The notes under the pieces: model-generated | The model's database searches: none | Seen by the model: the letters and a program-made list of their open reading frames with translations, nothing else | What the model was told of the DNA's origin: nothing | Translations under genes and position numbers: made by a program | DNA from: Schizophyllum amplum | Lineage: Eukaryota; Basidiomycota; Agaricomycetes; Agaricales; Schizophyllaceae | Length of the DNA: 64,000 bases | Assembly: GCA_007026445.1 (NCBI GenBank) | Contig: VDMD01000025.1 | Coordinates: 62,001 to 126,000 of the forward strand | Reading direction: 5' to 3' | Part shown: in pieces, positions 22,740 to 35,425 of the stretch | Position numbering within the stretch: position 1 is the stretch's first letter | How the letters are laid out: every line of letters begins with the position of its first letter

Positions 22740-24403
22740 CTACAAGTCAATCCTACCGACCGTACGTGGCACTGGTATACACTCCTTCACGCTGTCGATA
22801 TCTCCAACCCAGCTGACGAGCCGCTCAAAGCCAAGCCCAAAACCGCCGTGCGGCATCGCGCCGTACTTGCGCAAAGCCAGGTACCACGCGTACGGACCTT
22901 CTTCTATAAACTCACAGTCAGCGTCGCTCAATCAGACATCATGACCACTTACCCGAAGACTGCTCTGCTGGATCAGACCGGCGTCCCGCATGCTCTCCTC
23001 AAGTACATGCACGCGCTCTTCCCTCACGCTTCCTCCCACAAGCTCTCCCATATGAGGGACGAGGAGGTCGAAACAGGAGACTGTCTGCTTTTCTCGCGGA
23101 AGGGAAGGATCTGGCGAGGGCACTCAGCGAAATTCAATAAAAAAAACTGGCAGTCCATCTCACCCTCAACGCGCATATAAAAGGCCTTGATGTCCCGAGG
23201 GTATCCAGTGACAAATATTGGGCCCTTGACGATCTCCTCGGCGAGATACTTCTCATGTTCGGTCGACAAGGATCGCCCCATGTCGGAGCCTGTTTGAACT
23301 GGGCGCCACACTGCTGCAACGTCTCGACGGCTTCGGTATAGGACATACGCCGCCACCTCGGGGTATCCGCAGATACTGCCATCTTCAGCGCTTCCAGCCG
23401 CTCGGGGCGGTCTGCAGCATGCAGTATCTCGACGTCCTCGACGCATTCCGTAAAGGCCTTGCTGACGGCGTCCCTCAGTAAGTCCTCTACGACGTCACAC
23501 AGCTCTGCGATTCCATCTTGAAGTGCCCACTCTGCCTCTACCATCCAGAACTCGGAGAGATGCCGGCTAGTCTGACTGCGCTCGGCGCGAAAGGCGGGGT
23601 TGGCGGTGTAGACGCGTGATAATGCTGCATGAAAGGCTTCCAAATGCAGCTGGGAGGACACCGTGAGATGTGCAGGCGCGCCGAAGAATTCGGTGGGTGT
23701 ATGGGTTTGGGCCACCTGCGCATCGGGATGGGCAGCGACCGGTGCGATGCGAAAGGTCTCGCCGGCGCCTTCGGCATCGTTGGCAGTCAGGATAGGCGCA
23801 TGTATGTGGACGAACGACTGGGTCTGAGCTGACTTCAGTGAGAGATCCCGGGTGAGCTGAAGACAAGACTCACCCTAAAATAATTGTGGATGGACCGATG
23901 TAAGCAGTCTCGCAGCCGAAGCATGGCAGCTGTTGCACTCGTCCGTGCGCGGAGATGTACATTCTCGCGAAGATACTCGTTCGTGAGATCCTTCTTTTGA
24001 ATGGGGTATGTCTCCTGGGGGCACTCGCCCAAGACGTCGAATGTCTTGACTTGAAGTTCTTTCGCCTGTCCTGCGCCACGAGAAGGTACGAGATGTCCCG
24101 TCAGTCGTACACTGACGCCATTCGACAGGCTAGCACAGACTCAGTATCCTCTTAGGCTCCTTTCGCGAGCACGTACCTCTTCAAGTCGAATTCGTTTGGA
24201 AAGACGGCTTGAACGCCCTTCGCGCTGCTGCCATCGGAAACGACGGCGAAAGCGACCCTCTTCTGCTTCCGTATCGACTTTATCCACCCTTGCAGAGATA
24301 CTGAGGTCTCATGAAGTGTATCCGCGCCTAGAAGCTCCTTGATCGTAGGAGGTAAACGCCGGGGGGCGTAATGAGATGCCAAACGGCGAGAACAGAACAT
24401 CAT
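22740..24403 (-). CDS. Asparaginyl-tRNA synthetase, probably mitochondrial
   Basis: This class II aminoacyl-tRNA synthetase charges tRNA-Asn. The ATG at 24403 opens a basic, Arg-rich leader ([16 protein letters not shown]) that looks like a mitochondrial presequence. An OB-fold anticodon-binding domain follows ([20 protein letters not shown], about 24300-24240). Further on are [17 protein letters not shown] (about 23690-23640) and class II motif 2, with [22 protein letters not shown], at about 23600-23530. [12 protein letters not shown] and the [12 protein letters not shown] block are at about 23280-23180, [16 protein letters not shown] at about 23080-23035, and motif 3 ([13 protein letters not shown]) at about 22850-22810. 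The stop is at 22740. The frame slips by one base at a four-G run near 23278. Confidence 0.9.
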
Positions 24404-24666
24404 TCAGCGACGCGCTCCGTCACGCTGCGTTTCTAGTGACCGGCCCGACAGCCGTCGGCTGAGTTGCAACGTTGACCGGCTTGACCAACAACATTACTTA
24501 CTGTTTGAAGTCGATGCGCTGATCGTTTTCATCGACTAATTTCTCGCCCTTATCATTTTGAGTACCACTGAGCCATATAGACTGGAGCTGAATGAGGATT
24601 CTATGTACGTTGTACTCGCCACAAGTCTGATAATCCATGTCACATCTTCATATTCCTCATCCTGGT

Positions 24667-27388
24667 CTAAACGGCTGCAGGTGCAACGCTGGCAGACGTT
24701 CGAGCGGCATTTTGAGTGTCTGTCGCATTCTCCGATTGCTCCGACCTGCGCGAAGTATCCCGTGAGTCCATCATCGGCGATGTAGCCGCGCCGGAAAGCG
24801 CAGGACCGTCGGGCTTGCCAATGCTGCCGCGCAGACAGTTGATCTGGTCCTGTCGCTCTTCGAGTGCCTTCTTCCTGGCTGGGGTGTCGTCCTCGCGGTA
24901 CTGTGGCGACTGGAGCTTGACTAGAAGTTCTTCGAGGATAGCGATGGCGCGGTTGTGGATATCGTTGTACTCGTATGCGCGAAACTCGTAAGCGAGTCGG
25001 AGGAGTTGGAAGTATCGTCGGAGGGCGTCCTTGAAAGATTCGAAGTACGTCGTGAAATACTTGAGAACATGGTTCTCAAAGTCTCCCATCCCTATCGATT
25101 GAAAGAGCTTGCTTTTGTTGGCGAACAAGGTATCGCGATCTCCATCAAAAAAGCAGTAACAAATGGTGAGCAGGCTTTTTTGCGAGCTCGCCTGGTCGGC
25201 GGATCTGTTCACCCGGCTAGTGGACCTGCCCACCCGTGAAAGCTCAGGACGAATACGATTTCCAGGACCTTCCCGGGTGATGCAGATATATAGGAGGACC
25301 CAGAAGAACGATTCGATGTCGTGAACAGCGTCCTGGCGGACAGACTCCTCGACCGGCAGAGGTGTCTTGACTACGACAGACGGAACGGGGCCGAGTAGCT
25401 CAACACTGATGTACGGCAATGTCCCCTGCAGAAATCATCATTCAGTACTAAGCCATGGCAAGAGATCATGCGTACCGAGCGAGACCACGCTTGCTCGTCG
25501 CTCGACTCCGAGTCCGACGCAGAGCGAGAGAATGAACGTGAATTCGGCTCCTTGATCACGTTATGATAGTTTAGAAACAAGTTATGCGCGCACAAAGCAG
25601 TACTGACCGGGTTCACGTTCTCCCAATGTAAAGTTGCCGCGGTGTACGGGCCAGGCGGTGCTTCCCTTGTGTCGGCCACATGAGCCGCTGCCGCCAAAAC
25701 GTACTTCATGGCCCCTAGGACTGCGTCTCCGTCTTCATCGAATCTGCATGCCATTGCATGCAGGGCGCGCTCACAGACACTCCGATCTACTGTAGCACCT
25801 TTGAGGAGGGTGGCCTTGCTGCTATACCGGCCTTGGGTTCGCTGATGCACAAGGTCCTGGACGTCCGCGATGGAATACGGCAACATGTCCTCTGAGATGC
25901 ACGACATACGCATCTTATTCGCTACGAGAAAATAACATTAGTGTGAGATTTAAGCCGGTAAAGACACATACGAAGGGGTTCTGTACTTCGGTTAGTCTCT
26001 TGTTTGCCATGATCCAAATCAATGAGGCATCCTCGCGTGCCCTGCACGGGCTTTCCGGCCTCCAGCAGACGTACCAGAATGTTGCCCGGGCTGATATCAC
26101 AGGGAAGGACGCCGTTCAGGTAGAGATGCTTGTCTCCTAAACGCGGTAATTATGAGTTAGCCTGGTCGCAAGTATAGGTATTCCTCACCTTTCAAGGCGT
26201 CCAGCAGAGCGCTTACCAGCTCTATGCGTTTGGCGAAAAAATACAGAGGAGTGTCATAGGTGGAGAGCAGGATACGAGTACAAACGCGATCGGCAATCTG
26301 GTCCGGCTGACGATCCTCTATGAAGCGTGCAATATACAACCTGTTGTCGCATTCATCATGCAAGAAGGGTTCAAGCTTTGAAGCTTCTCGAAGCCCTTCG
26401 GTCACGTCTGGCCTCTCATTTCGAAGTGTGGAAGGACTGAGCGTGCGACGTATGGGCATGCGATATGGAGGTAAAGGGAGCTGGCGGGGCCCACGATAAA
26501 GCCTCATATCGTCGTCGAAGCCCAGCATATTAGCGGGGAGCATCCGTAGCGCCATTATGCTCTGAATCAACCTCTTGGGATCCTGGTTATAGCTTCAGTA
26601 TACGGGCGGCAGGTAAGGGAAGGCATCGGCGTAAGTACCATGTGGAAGTTGATGGGTGCGTCTGTGCTCACCCCGCCCAAGTAGTCCAGCATCCAGATCG
26701 AAATTTGCGTAAGCTCCAACGTGAGTCCGAAGACGTGACGTCGGTTCGGCTGCTCGACTAAGAGTTGGTGAAGGTGTGCGAAAAGCTGGGAGGCAAAAGG
26801 ACGCCACTCGGTTCCCTTGGCCTCGACTATAGCGATGACTTGCATCCACCACACCGCTGTGATCTGGAGGTATAGTAAGGGAGCTGACCGGGTTGAAGCG
26901 AAAGACCGCACCTTGTCCTCAGGTCTCCAAATAGCTTCAATGGACTGCGACGTGAGCAAGCAGTTCGGTGGGATGCTCCGTGCCGCACCTTCGTTTGCTG
27001 ATTCAGGACTTCTCGTACTGCAGTCAATCCAGCGATCGCTCAGCACCGTTCGTCCCTCGTCATCACAAACGAAGGCCTTCCCCTCTTTCCGCTCGATGAC
27101 CCTCATCGCCTCATCGATTATCTTGTTCGCCACTCTCGTGAAGTACATGTACAGCTCCTTTTCTTTGGGTGCACGCGTAACGCCATCCTTGACCGTCTTC
27201 TCGGGGAATTGGGCCCAGCGGCACCTCACCGCGTCGTATTCGCCGCAGCTGGTGAGGTTTATGAGAACCTCCTCCACGACGGACAAATCGACGGGTAGCA
27301 GAGTGTCCAAAAGCAAGGTTGTGTCGACCATTCGAATCCATCGGCCATCTTCGGCGGTAACCTGCGCTTCAAGATCTGCATTGGTCAT
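24667..27388 (-). CDS. FunK1-family protein kinase B
   Basis: This is the second FunK1 gene on the same strand, 264 bases beyond the tRNA synthetase start. The ATG at 27388 begins MTNADLEAQVTAEDGRWIRM. The N-terminal domain runs to about 26570 and a middle segment to about 26190. The catalytic loop GVLPCDISPGNILV lies at about 26110-26075 and the metal-binding segment CLIDLDHGK at about 26035-26005. The conserved DAVHDIESFFWVLLYICITR block is at about 25335-25280 and LAYEFRAYEYNDIHNRAIA at about 24995-24940. The tail to 24667 is Ser/Ala-rich and disordered. As in gene A, the His-Arg of HRD is replaced by a hydrophobic-Cys pair and DFG by D-L-D. Exons are separated by short GT-AG introns. Confidence 0.85.
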
Positions 27389-27873
27389 GGGCCGCGACGG
27401 GAGCTGTTGCGACTGGGAGACGTTGACGAGTCAATACTTCAGGCGTGGCAAAACTACTAGGTCTAACCTTTGAGGCCTAGCAGAGCCTGTGATACAGGTC
27501 AGCGAACAGTGAGAACAATCACAGTGACGAGTGAACCTACAAAGTTGTCTGGCAGAATTCCCCGTAGTCGGAAAACGGGAAGGCAGTGGTGTTCCTCGAA
27601 GACGTGCAAAACAGAAACGCTGGCGCCGAACACGCAGCAAACACGCAGCACGAATTTCTGCGATTTTAGTTCTCACGTGACCTGCCCAACAAACACGCGC
27701 CCACAATACACTGAAAGTGCCTAATCTGCAACATCTCTCGCAAGATCTGGAGTAGAAGCACGAACATCTGCCTTGAGAGATTGGGGCAAAAGCATGAAGG
27801 GCACCTTTCTAGCATTATTCGAACGTAACATATGCCGTTCCAAAAGTCCCGAATGAATACAGAACCGTCGATA
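27389..27873. other. Intergenic, no gene seen
   Basis: This is the promoter side of FunK1 B and the 3' flank of the zinc-cluster gene. Nothing else is recognised. Confidence 0.45.
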
Positions 27874-30132
27874 TCACAGGAGAGCGATCGCCGCCCACTC
27901 TTCTTTTATTCTCTTACAATGCTCACCTGCAAAAAAGTAAGCCAGTTTACAGTTGGAATATGCATGTGTATGACACGGACCTGCTAGAGGGATGAATTTA
28001 CCCAGCGCCTGTAGCGCATGTATGATCACAGTAGTTTCCGTATGTATACCTTCCATAGTATAAGGCGGCATTGGCGTCGTGATCATCGCTTGCATGGCAC
28101 CCAGGACGCGCATGTAGAACCGCGCGACCGCACACCAGCACGACTGAAGTCGAAGACGTTCAATATGCATCCGCTTGTGAATGGATCGGTACCTACGCTG
28201 ATGACAGGGTCCAAAAACTCGTAGTCCGCGTCGCTGAGCTGGCGAATGAGCGCCATGACGGAGTTCGAGGAGAGGAAAGACTGCATGGCGAACACGTCCT
28301 TCCCGGCGTGAATGGACGCAACGTGCGCGATGGAGTGCACAACGAGCAGCTCAACGTCAAGGTACGGCGGATGCGTCCGCCACGGCTCGTAACTTGCAAG
28401 CGGAGGCAATATCGATATGAATCGCTGCAGCGCGCTGCCGACGACCTGGCTCTCCATCCAGGAGCTCTCACTCAATTGCGGTCCTGCGGATCCCCCAACG
28501 TCAGCAAGAACTCGTCCTCGTCTGCTTCGAAGCTTGAGCTCACGAGATGAGAGGCGCGCCGCACGCTCGTACAATGCGGCCGCTTTCGCCCTGAGGGCAG
28601 GCATGTACACAGTCGGCGGGTCGAAAGAGCCGTGGTCGACCATCAAAGCATTTATTGGCCCAGAACCCAGCCAGTCAACCTGCCGTGGCGAATCAGTCAG
28701 AAGATGCATTATTGTCAGATCACAATTCACTCACCGGGCATTCCTCCCCAGGCGCCCGTGGCCACGGCGTCGTGATGCGTATCTGGTCGCTTTCCCCGTC
28801 TGGAAGGGCGACGGGCAAGCCGTTCGCGACAGACCAGCACCGATCGACCATGAATACCTGCCAGAAAGCAGCGACGCGATCACGGTGCTCTTCCGTGTCG
28901 CGAGGCGGTGGGATAGGTATCGGGGCAACATGCTCCCCGAGAGTATCGTCGAGCAGCCCGGGACCCTCGTGCGCGGGCAGCTGGTGCAGCCCAAGCCCGA
29001 CCGCCAGACGCGCGGCAGAGAACGAGTGGCAGTATCCCTCCAGCGCGCGCGCGTTCGCGTACAGGTACACCGCCAGCAAGCACGACGCCTGCACGACGTC
29101 GACGAGCCGGTCCGAGGAGTCCAGCGCCACTGTGATCTCGCGCAAGGTGTGTGAGAAGAACACGGGCTCCCACTCTGCGAAGTACGGCGACTGCGCGTAG
29201 TGGCAGCCGAGCAGGTACACTGCGTTCCATAGCGCGGGATGGGGCTCGCGGTCAGGCGACGCGTGGTTGAAGCGCGAGATGTCGCCGTCGAACCAACACT
29301 GGTGCCGGTGAGCTATAAATATATTCAGGCTATCGGTTCTTGTGAATCGGCAAGTCGGGACGGGTGGAGGAGAAGGGTGCTCACAGGACCTCGCGATTGG
29401 CGTCCGGGAGGCCATGGTCTTGATCCCATGCCGAAAGAGATAGGTTGTCGGAGCCGATTGCATTCGTGGGGTTGTGAGGCTGACGAAGGGGGTCTGTGAG
29501 GACGCTGTTCACGAGGTCGATGGCCTGATTACTGATGGCCAGGTCTGGGTGTGCTTCAAGTTCATCTAGATGTGATGTAAGAAGCTCGCTTCCTGCGAGC
29601 GATAGGAAGAGGGGGAGACGGTGGCAACGCACCAAGGCCGGGGAACACCAGACCATCTAGGGAGGCTAAGTCATACGCGCCCAGGCCATCCCCCGCCAAC
29701 AGGGCATCAGCGATGGGGTCGGCGTCAGGGGACGCACACTCCTGCGGGGAGGAGCCGCTGGACGATCCGCTCGTGGATGATTCTCCGTGGGTGTCGGCCT
29801 CTAGTTCGCGGACCTTCTTCTCGAGCATGGCCAGCTTTTCGCGCAGCTTCTGGGTGCGGCTCTTCTGTTTCTTGTCGTCGAACTCGCACTCGTCGGCGCG
29901 ATTCATCTTGATGCACTGCCTGCACACAGGGCGCGTCCCGTCGCATTTCTGGGAGCGATGGTCGTTAACGCTGTATGCGGGCGCCAGGCAATGAAACTCA
30001 CCAGCTTGCGCTTCCTGTGATCGAGCGTGAGCTATGTCGCGAGTGGCGCGGGGCGCGATGCACTCACCTGCAGCAGAGACAGGCTGTCCCGCGTTGAAGC
30101 GCGCTCGCATTCTTGCGTTGGGCAGAGGGCAT
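27874..30132 (-). CDS. Zn2Cys6 fungal transcription factor
   Basis: This nuclear DNA-binding regulator is of the Gal4-type zinc-cluster class. The true start is the ATG at 30132: exon 1 reads MPSAQRKNASALQRGTACLCCR, a tiny second exon adds KRKL, and the third continues KCDGTRPVCRQCIKMNRADEC. Two short introns therefore split the cluster, and the six cysteines fit CX2CX6CX6CX2CX8C. A Lys/Arg patch and a heptad-like dimerisation helix (KLREKLAMLEKKVRELEAD) follow at about 29860-29800. The fungal-specific transcription factor domain is at about 29330-28740 (LWNAVYLLGCHYAQSP; VQASCLLAVYLYANAR; GLGLHQLPAHEG; FWQVFMVDRCWSVANGLP). The C-terminal helical part ends at 27874. An intron with donor at about 28195 joins it to CWCAVARFYMRVLGAMQ. 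The target genes are not evident. Confidence 0.9.
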
Positions 30133-30934
30133 GATCGTTGGGGAGGTGGACAGGCGCGAGTAGACTGATAGTGGCCTGGGGAAATGGTGGGGTATGCTGG
30201 GGAGCACCAGTACGGGGGAGTCGAGCGCGGCGGAGGGTGCTATGTCTTATATGCAGGAGCTGGAACTTGTACGTGAGCGTTCAGGAATAGAAGGTGCCTC
30301 CGTGTATGGAAGCAGCAACTTGTCGGTATCGCATTCGGCAGGATCGGCCTCCATGATCATCACGCTGATGGATTTGCGTATACGGAGAACTTGGCGAGTA
30401 TTTCTCACGGAGCCAACTGCTACAAGTAGCGAGTCGAATGCGGTGCTCCAGGGACTTTGCCCGCCACTGCGTACAGGATGTGGTTCGGGAAGAAGTCGAC
30501 GCCGTCTGCACAGATGGCTCGCGGGGGACCTCTAGGCTCTGGGCGCTGCTGTTTCACCCGATCACTGTCCCCTCATCACGCCAAGATCTGCGGAAGACAT
30601 ATACTGACCTTGCACAAGTGTGCAGTCGATACGTTCACAGCGGAGGTCTGTGCTCTATCACTAGAGAAGTGCCATCTGCGACGGCAGACCTTGCTGTAGC
30701 AACTTGTAGGCTTCAATTATTCCGTTTCCGCGCAGCATGTCTACAGTGCTTCAACATGCAGCATCGCGTACGAGCATTCCCCTTCCCGCACACTGACTCT
30801 CATCGCCCTCGCAGAACCATCCTACTGCGCCTTCAAGTACCTCACCGTATGCCTGCGCCACCAGTTTCTCTTGCTTAGCCCCGAGCTCAATTGTCCAACC
30901 TGCCATAGAAATCACAGCAGAATTCTATGCTCTA
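30133..30934. other. Intergenic, no gene supported
   Basis: About 0.8 kb between the zinc-cluster gene start and the adenylate kinase stop. ORFs on the plus strand (30438-30878) are Arg/Cys-rich without family features. Confidence 0.5.
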
Positions 30935-31870
<936 letters not shown>

Positions 31871-32737
31871 GGCGGTCGAACGCGGTCAAGAGACGTGGCG
31901 CGCGATGAGCACGAACAAAAACAACAGCCAAGCCTGACGCGCGCCGGGAATTTAAACCTCGGGACAAGCCGGGTGCACGTGGCGGCCAGCGCACCGCGGG
32001 AGCGCCGTAAGCCGCCGCGCGCCCTTGTGCTCAACGTCGACCCATCCGACTGGAGGGGGCGCTCGCGCCCGGACACGGACTCCACGAGGGGGGATGCAGC
32101 TTCTGCGTGGCTTCTACGGTTCTGCAACATCACCTTGCCCGACGCACCAATGCATCAATTCGTCCTGAACTTTGAAGTGATCGCTCGGTATCCCCTCGGC
32201 TTCTGTTCATCTGCAAGGCCGCCACCCAGCCGCCACCTCATTTACTACCAGTACCACGACTCTTCACTACAAGAGATATTCAATAACCTTCAGAGATTAC
32301 TGCATGATTATCGAGAGCTGATCATGTCTAAGCCCATAATAAGGTCATATAGGTTATTGAGAAGTATAGAGAACTCTGGCAGTTCTGATTGGCTGAGGAT
32401 TCTTTATGCCACTCAATAACCTTATCGGCTTTGTTCTAAATCTTTATATCATTTTATCACAATAATCATGCAGTAAGGGCCGGAGATTATTGTATCTCTC
32501 TTGTATGCTTCCCGTTTCTCGGCTGTGTCGGCTGTAACCTATCCTGCTTCTTTTGTCTTCTGTCACCCGACATGGTCGCGCTCCTTCGGCCGTTGCACTT
32601 CAGGCAGCCTCGAATTTGTCGCCGGTCGAAGTTGTGGACATAAGTATATACATAAAAAATAGATATCCGCTCATAAACATGACGGATATCGACCGCGAAA
32701 GATTACCTGTGGTTGTGGTGAAAGAAAAGAAACACAT
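31871..32737. other. Intergenic, turning AT-rich toward transposon block
   Basis: The first about 200 bases are GC-rich and likely hold the adenylate kinase promoter. Beyond about 32200 base composition shifts to AT-rich, with repeated CAATAACCTT/GGTTATTG motifs at about 32281, 32352 and 32413 that may be the remains of a small transposon. No gene is seen. Confidence 0.4.
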
Positions 32738-33359
32738 GCGGACATATATCACGTATTCCGGCCGTCAAAGGCTTCGAGATATCTTATCTTCGGCCGCTGA
32801 CATAGATAAGAAACATCCGTGGATATTCTTAATACATGTCCCCATTAGACCGTATTTGATTCGGTATATATCAGCTTCTGCACTTGCAAAACGCTGCTCC
32901 ACTAAGTGCTGTGTAGCTGATCATTCAAAATTACATGCCCTTCGTTCAAAATCAAAGAGCTGCTGTTGTTGTACAGCCCAATAAAGGTTGACCACAGGCT
33001 CGAACACGCGTAATGACGCGCACGGGCGTATGCCACCTGAGTCTACAGGCATGTCGGCGATGTCCGACAGCGTTTTCCGGCGGAGAGCAGCGACAGCCGG
33101 CCGTTCTACCACTCCTCCTCCCAGCCTCCGCCTGTGTATTTTATTAATCTCGTTTTGAATTTCATCTAACTTGCCCTCGTAGATGAATTTCGACGAGCTG
33201 CTTAGTTAAGTAAATTCTTGATATATACCGAATCAAATACGGTCTATTGTTCCCATTGTTCTAAATGCGTATATCCACGGATATTCCTAATGTATGTCAG
33301 CGGACGAAGATAAGATATCGCAAAGCCTTTGCCGGCCGGGATACGTGATATATGACCGC
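32738..33359. repeat. Inverted-repeat (MITE-like) sequence with 135-140 bp arms
   Basis: The arm at 32738-32872 is the imperfect reverse complement of 33220-33359, separated by about 347 bases. Shared landmarks include CATATATCACGTAT, GATATCTTATCTTCG, ATATCCGTGGATAT and AGACCGTATTTGATTCGG. It is AT-rich and non-coding. The AGACCGTATTTG motif recurs at the ends of the neighbouring interrupted TIR element, so the two are probably related. Confidence 0.7.
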
Positions 33360-33477
33360 CGGTATTAGACCGTATTTGCACCAGTATATATTGGGTTTGT
33401 ATTGAACTCCAAGAGCTTCCAGAAATACTCGAAATTCGGCCGTTAATGACTTTTCGAGAGCGGTGAGTACAAAACGT

Positions 33478-33987
33478 TGTAAGAGCGTCCTCGGAAGTCT
33501 TCAGATCCAGTAGGCGGCCGAGCCGCACGCGTAGCTGCAGAGCGTAGGGCGGCGAGGCGGTGACAGGCTGCGAAGGAGTAGCGTACGAATGTACGACGAC
33601 GTAGGTAGCTGCTGACCCGGCTAGGGCGCTTGGCGTAAGCGAACGAGCGGTAACCCGGCGAGGGTCTCTGGCGCGAGAGAGCGAGCGATACCGTGCTAGG
33701 CGAACTGTGACTGTTAGTGAGTTAGTAGCGGTTACCCGGCTAGGGCGTCCGTAACGTGGACGACGAGCGGCCAGTACCCAGGCAGGGGCACAGCTTAGAC
33801 GAGCTGAGCGTCGGCGAGGCGAGTCAATCGAACGAGTAGTGAAGCGTCAAGAAGTAAGTGTATATTCCGTTCCGTCGCGGTCCGAAGATGCGCGCGGACA
33901 CGTGCAAGCGGTAAGTTCCGGGCTCTTGTAGTGATACGTAGATAACTGATACTGATAGCATACTAGATGATTGCATAGATCCTCACA
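33478..33987 (-). repeat. 3' LTR of the retrotransposon
   Basis: This 510-bp LTR is flanked outside by AACGT. It contains short internal repeats of the type CCCGGCTAGGGCG / CCCGGCGAGGG. I see no difference from the other LTR when reading the two side by side. Confidence 0.92.
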
Positions 33988-34005
33988 GCGCCCCCCCAAG
34001 AGTCC
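33988..34005 (-). other. Candidate polypurine tract
   Basis: On the minus strand this reads GGACTCTTGGGGGGGCGC directly before the 3' LTR. That is the expected place and character of the plus-strand primer for reverse transcription, though the final CGC is not purine-only. Confidence 0.5.
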
Positions 34006-34061
34006 GAACGACACAGCAAGAAGGTAGGACGTATAGACGTCGCGATAGGCGGTTGACGAAG

Positions 34062-35404
34062 TCAAGCGCGCGTAGACAGGCCGGCGGCAGGGGGTGGGGG
34101 TGGTGGTGGGTCACGACGGTGACGCGGAAACCCGGGCGGATCGTCGGGCGGCGTGTAACCGCGCGGACGGTGGGCGCGCTGCTTGTCGTGGCGGCGGCTC
34201 CGCGACTGACGATTGTCTGGCTGACTTAGACGGTCGAGCAGGGTAAGCTGCGGGGGCGGTGTGCTCAGGCGGCTGGCCAGGGATTGCCGGGGCGGAGGCG
34301 CGAGCTGGTCTGGTGTAATGTTAGGGACGGAGTGCTGAGCGACGTATTCCGCCGCCACGTAGAGACGCCCCCCAGAGATGACAACGGGAGGTGCGGCGGG
34401 TGACGCGTCGTTCCACAGAGAGGATGAGTTGGCCCAGCTGGCGGCGGACTGTGGGTCGAAGTCACTGCCACTCCACGGCGACGCGGACGAGGTAGGCGTG
34501 GATAGAGAGTCGACTGAGTCCCATCCCGATGAGCCGGCACGGACGGCGGCGTTGGCGTGGCTCGCGCGATCGTGAGTGGGGGTAGGTGGCTGCGCCTCCA
34601 CGCGACCGGGCGAAGGATGCCGCATCGTCGAGGAAGACGATGGGCCGGACGCGGAGTCATACACAGCGCGCCAGGGGTACGACCAGGAGTCGGCTGCCGT
34701 GACAGCGTCGCGATAGACGGGCTCCGCGCACAACGAGTAAAAGCGAGCATTGAAGACGCCGTTCTCCCCGCGGTCGCGGCCTTGATAGTCGTAGGTACGA
34801 ATGCTCCATACGCGGCCCATCTGGCGCAAGACGCGCCTCGCGTCATCCGCTGTCTCGAACTGCAGATAGAGATTGTAGGGTGCGGCGCCACCGCCAGCAC
34901 CACGACGAGCCGGCCGTCCCAAGGCAGTGGTCAAGCGCGGACGGTTACCCGGAACAGCTGCCAGCAAGATACGTAGGGCGTTCTCCAGATCCGCTGCGCC
35001 GACCCAACGTAGAATGTCGCGGACCACGATGTAGCGGTCGTCCCGCGGGGAGGGGGGTCGCGGCGGTGGGTCGATGGAAGAAGCGAAGGCACCTGGTATG
35101 CCAGGAGGAATCATGGTCCGCATAGCGCGTGGTGCGGAGGGTGGAGGACGGGACGGGGGTGGCGACGGAGGCGTCGGCGCGGAGAAGACGGGCGCCCAAG
35201 CGGCCTCAGCCGTGAAGGGGGTAGGCGCCGGGGCAACGACAGGGTCTGCTGGAGGAATGGGCCTGGAGCCAGCGTCCTCCGTGCGGTCAACGGTCGCGCC
35301 TTGCACGACGGACTCCGAGTCTACCTCCATCGAGTCGACCGCGGGTCCTGCGGCGGCCAAACGGTCCCGACTGGCGTGCTCGTACAAAGGCGGAGGCGAT
35401 GGCA
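34062..35404 (-). CDS. Second retrotransposon ORF (447 codons), RRM-like segment
   Basis: This open frame lies between pol and the 3' LTR and stops at 34062. The N-terminal third is Pro/Ala-rich and disordered. The middle (about 35020-34720) has a folded-looking region: RDDRYIVVRDILRWVGAADL, then LYLQFETADDARRVLRQMG and ARFYSLCAEP. The strand-helix pattern around LYLQFETADDARRVL recalls the RNP1 strand and helix of an RRM, but I cannot confirm it. The C-terminal part is Ser/Pro-rich and ends basic (RHDKQRAHRPRG). There is no ATG at the start: the frame opens at a GTG (35405) just after CACTAG. A 5' mini-exon (40978-40963, ATG...ATAG followed by GTAAG) would splice in phase with 35404 across the nested element. 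Function unknown; it is not an envelope-type protein, since no membrane segment is seen. Confidence 0.6.
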
Positions 35405-35425
35405 CTAGTGTAAGTAGCTTTATCT

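Noticed and set aside
30438..30878. A 146-codon plus-strand ORF upstream of the adenylate kinase stop.
   Set aside because: Arg/Cys-rich and featureless; treated as intergenic.
32553..32984. A 143-codon plus-strand ORF near the inverted repeat.
   Set aside because: It runs into one arm of a non-coding inverted repeat and is Cys/Lys-rich without motif.
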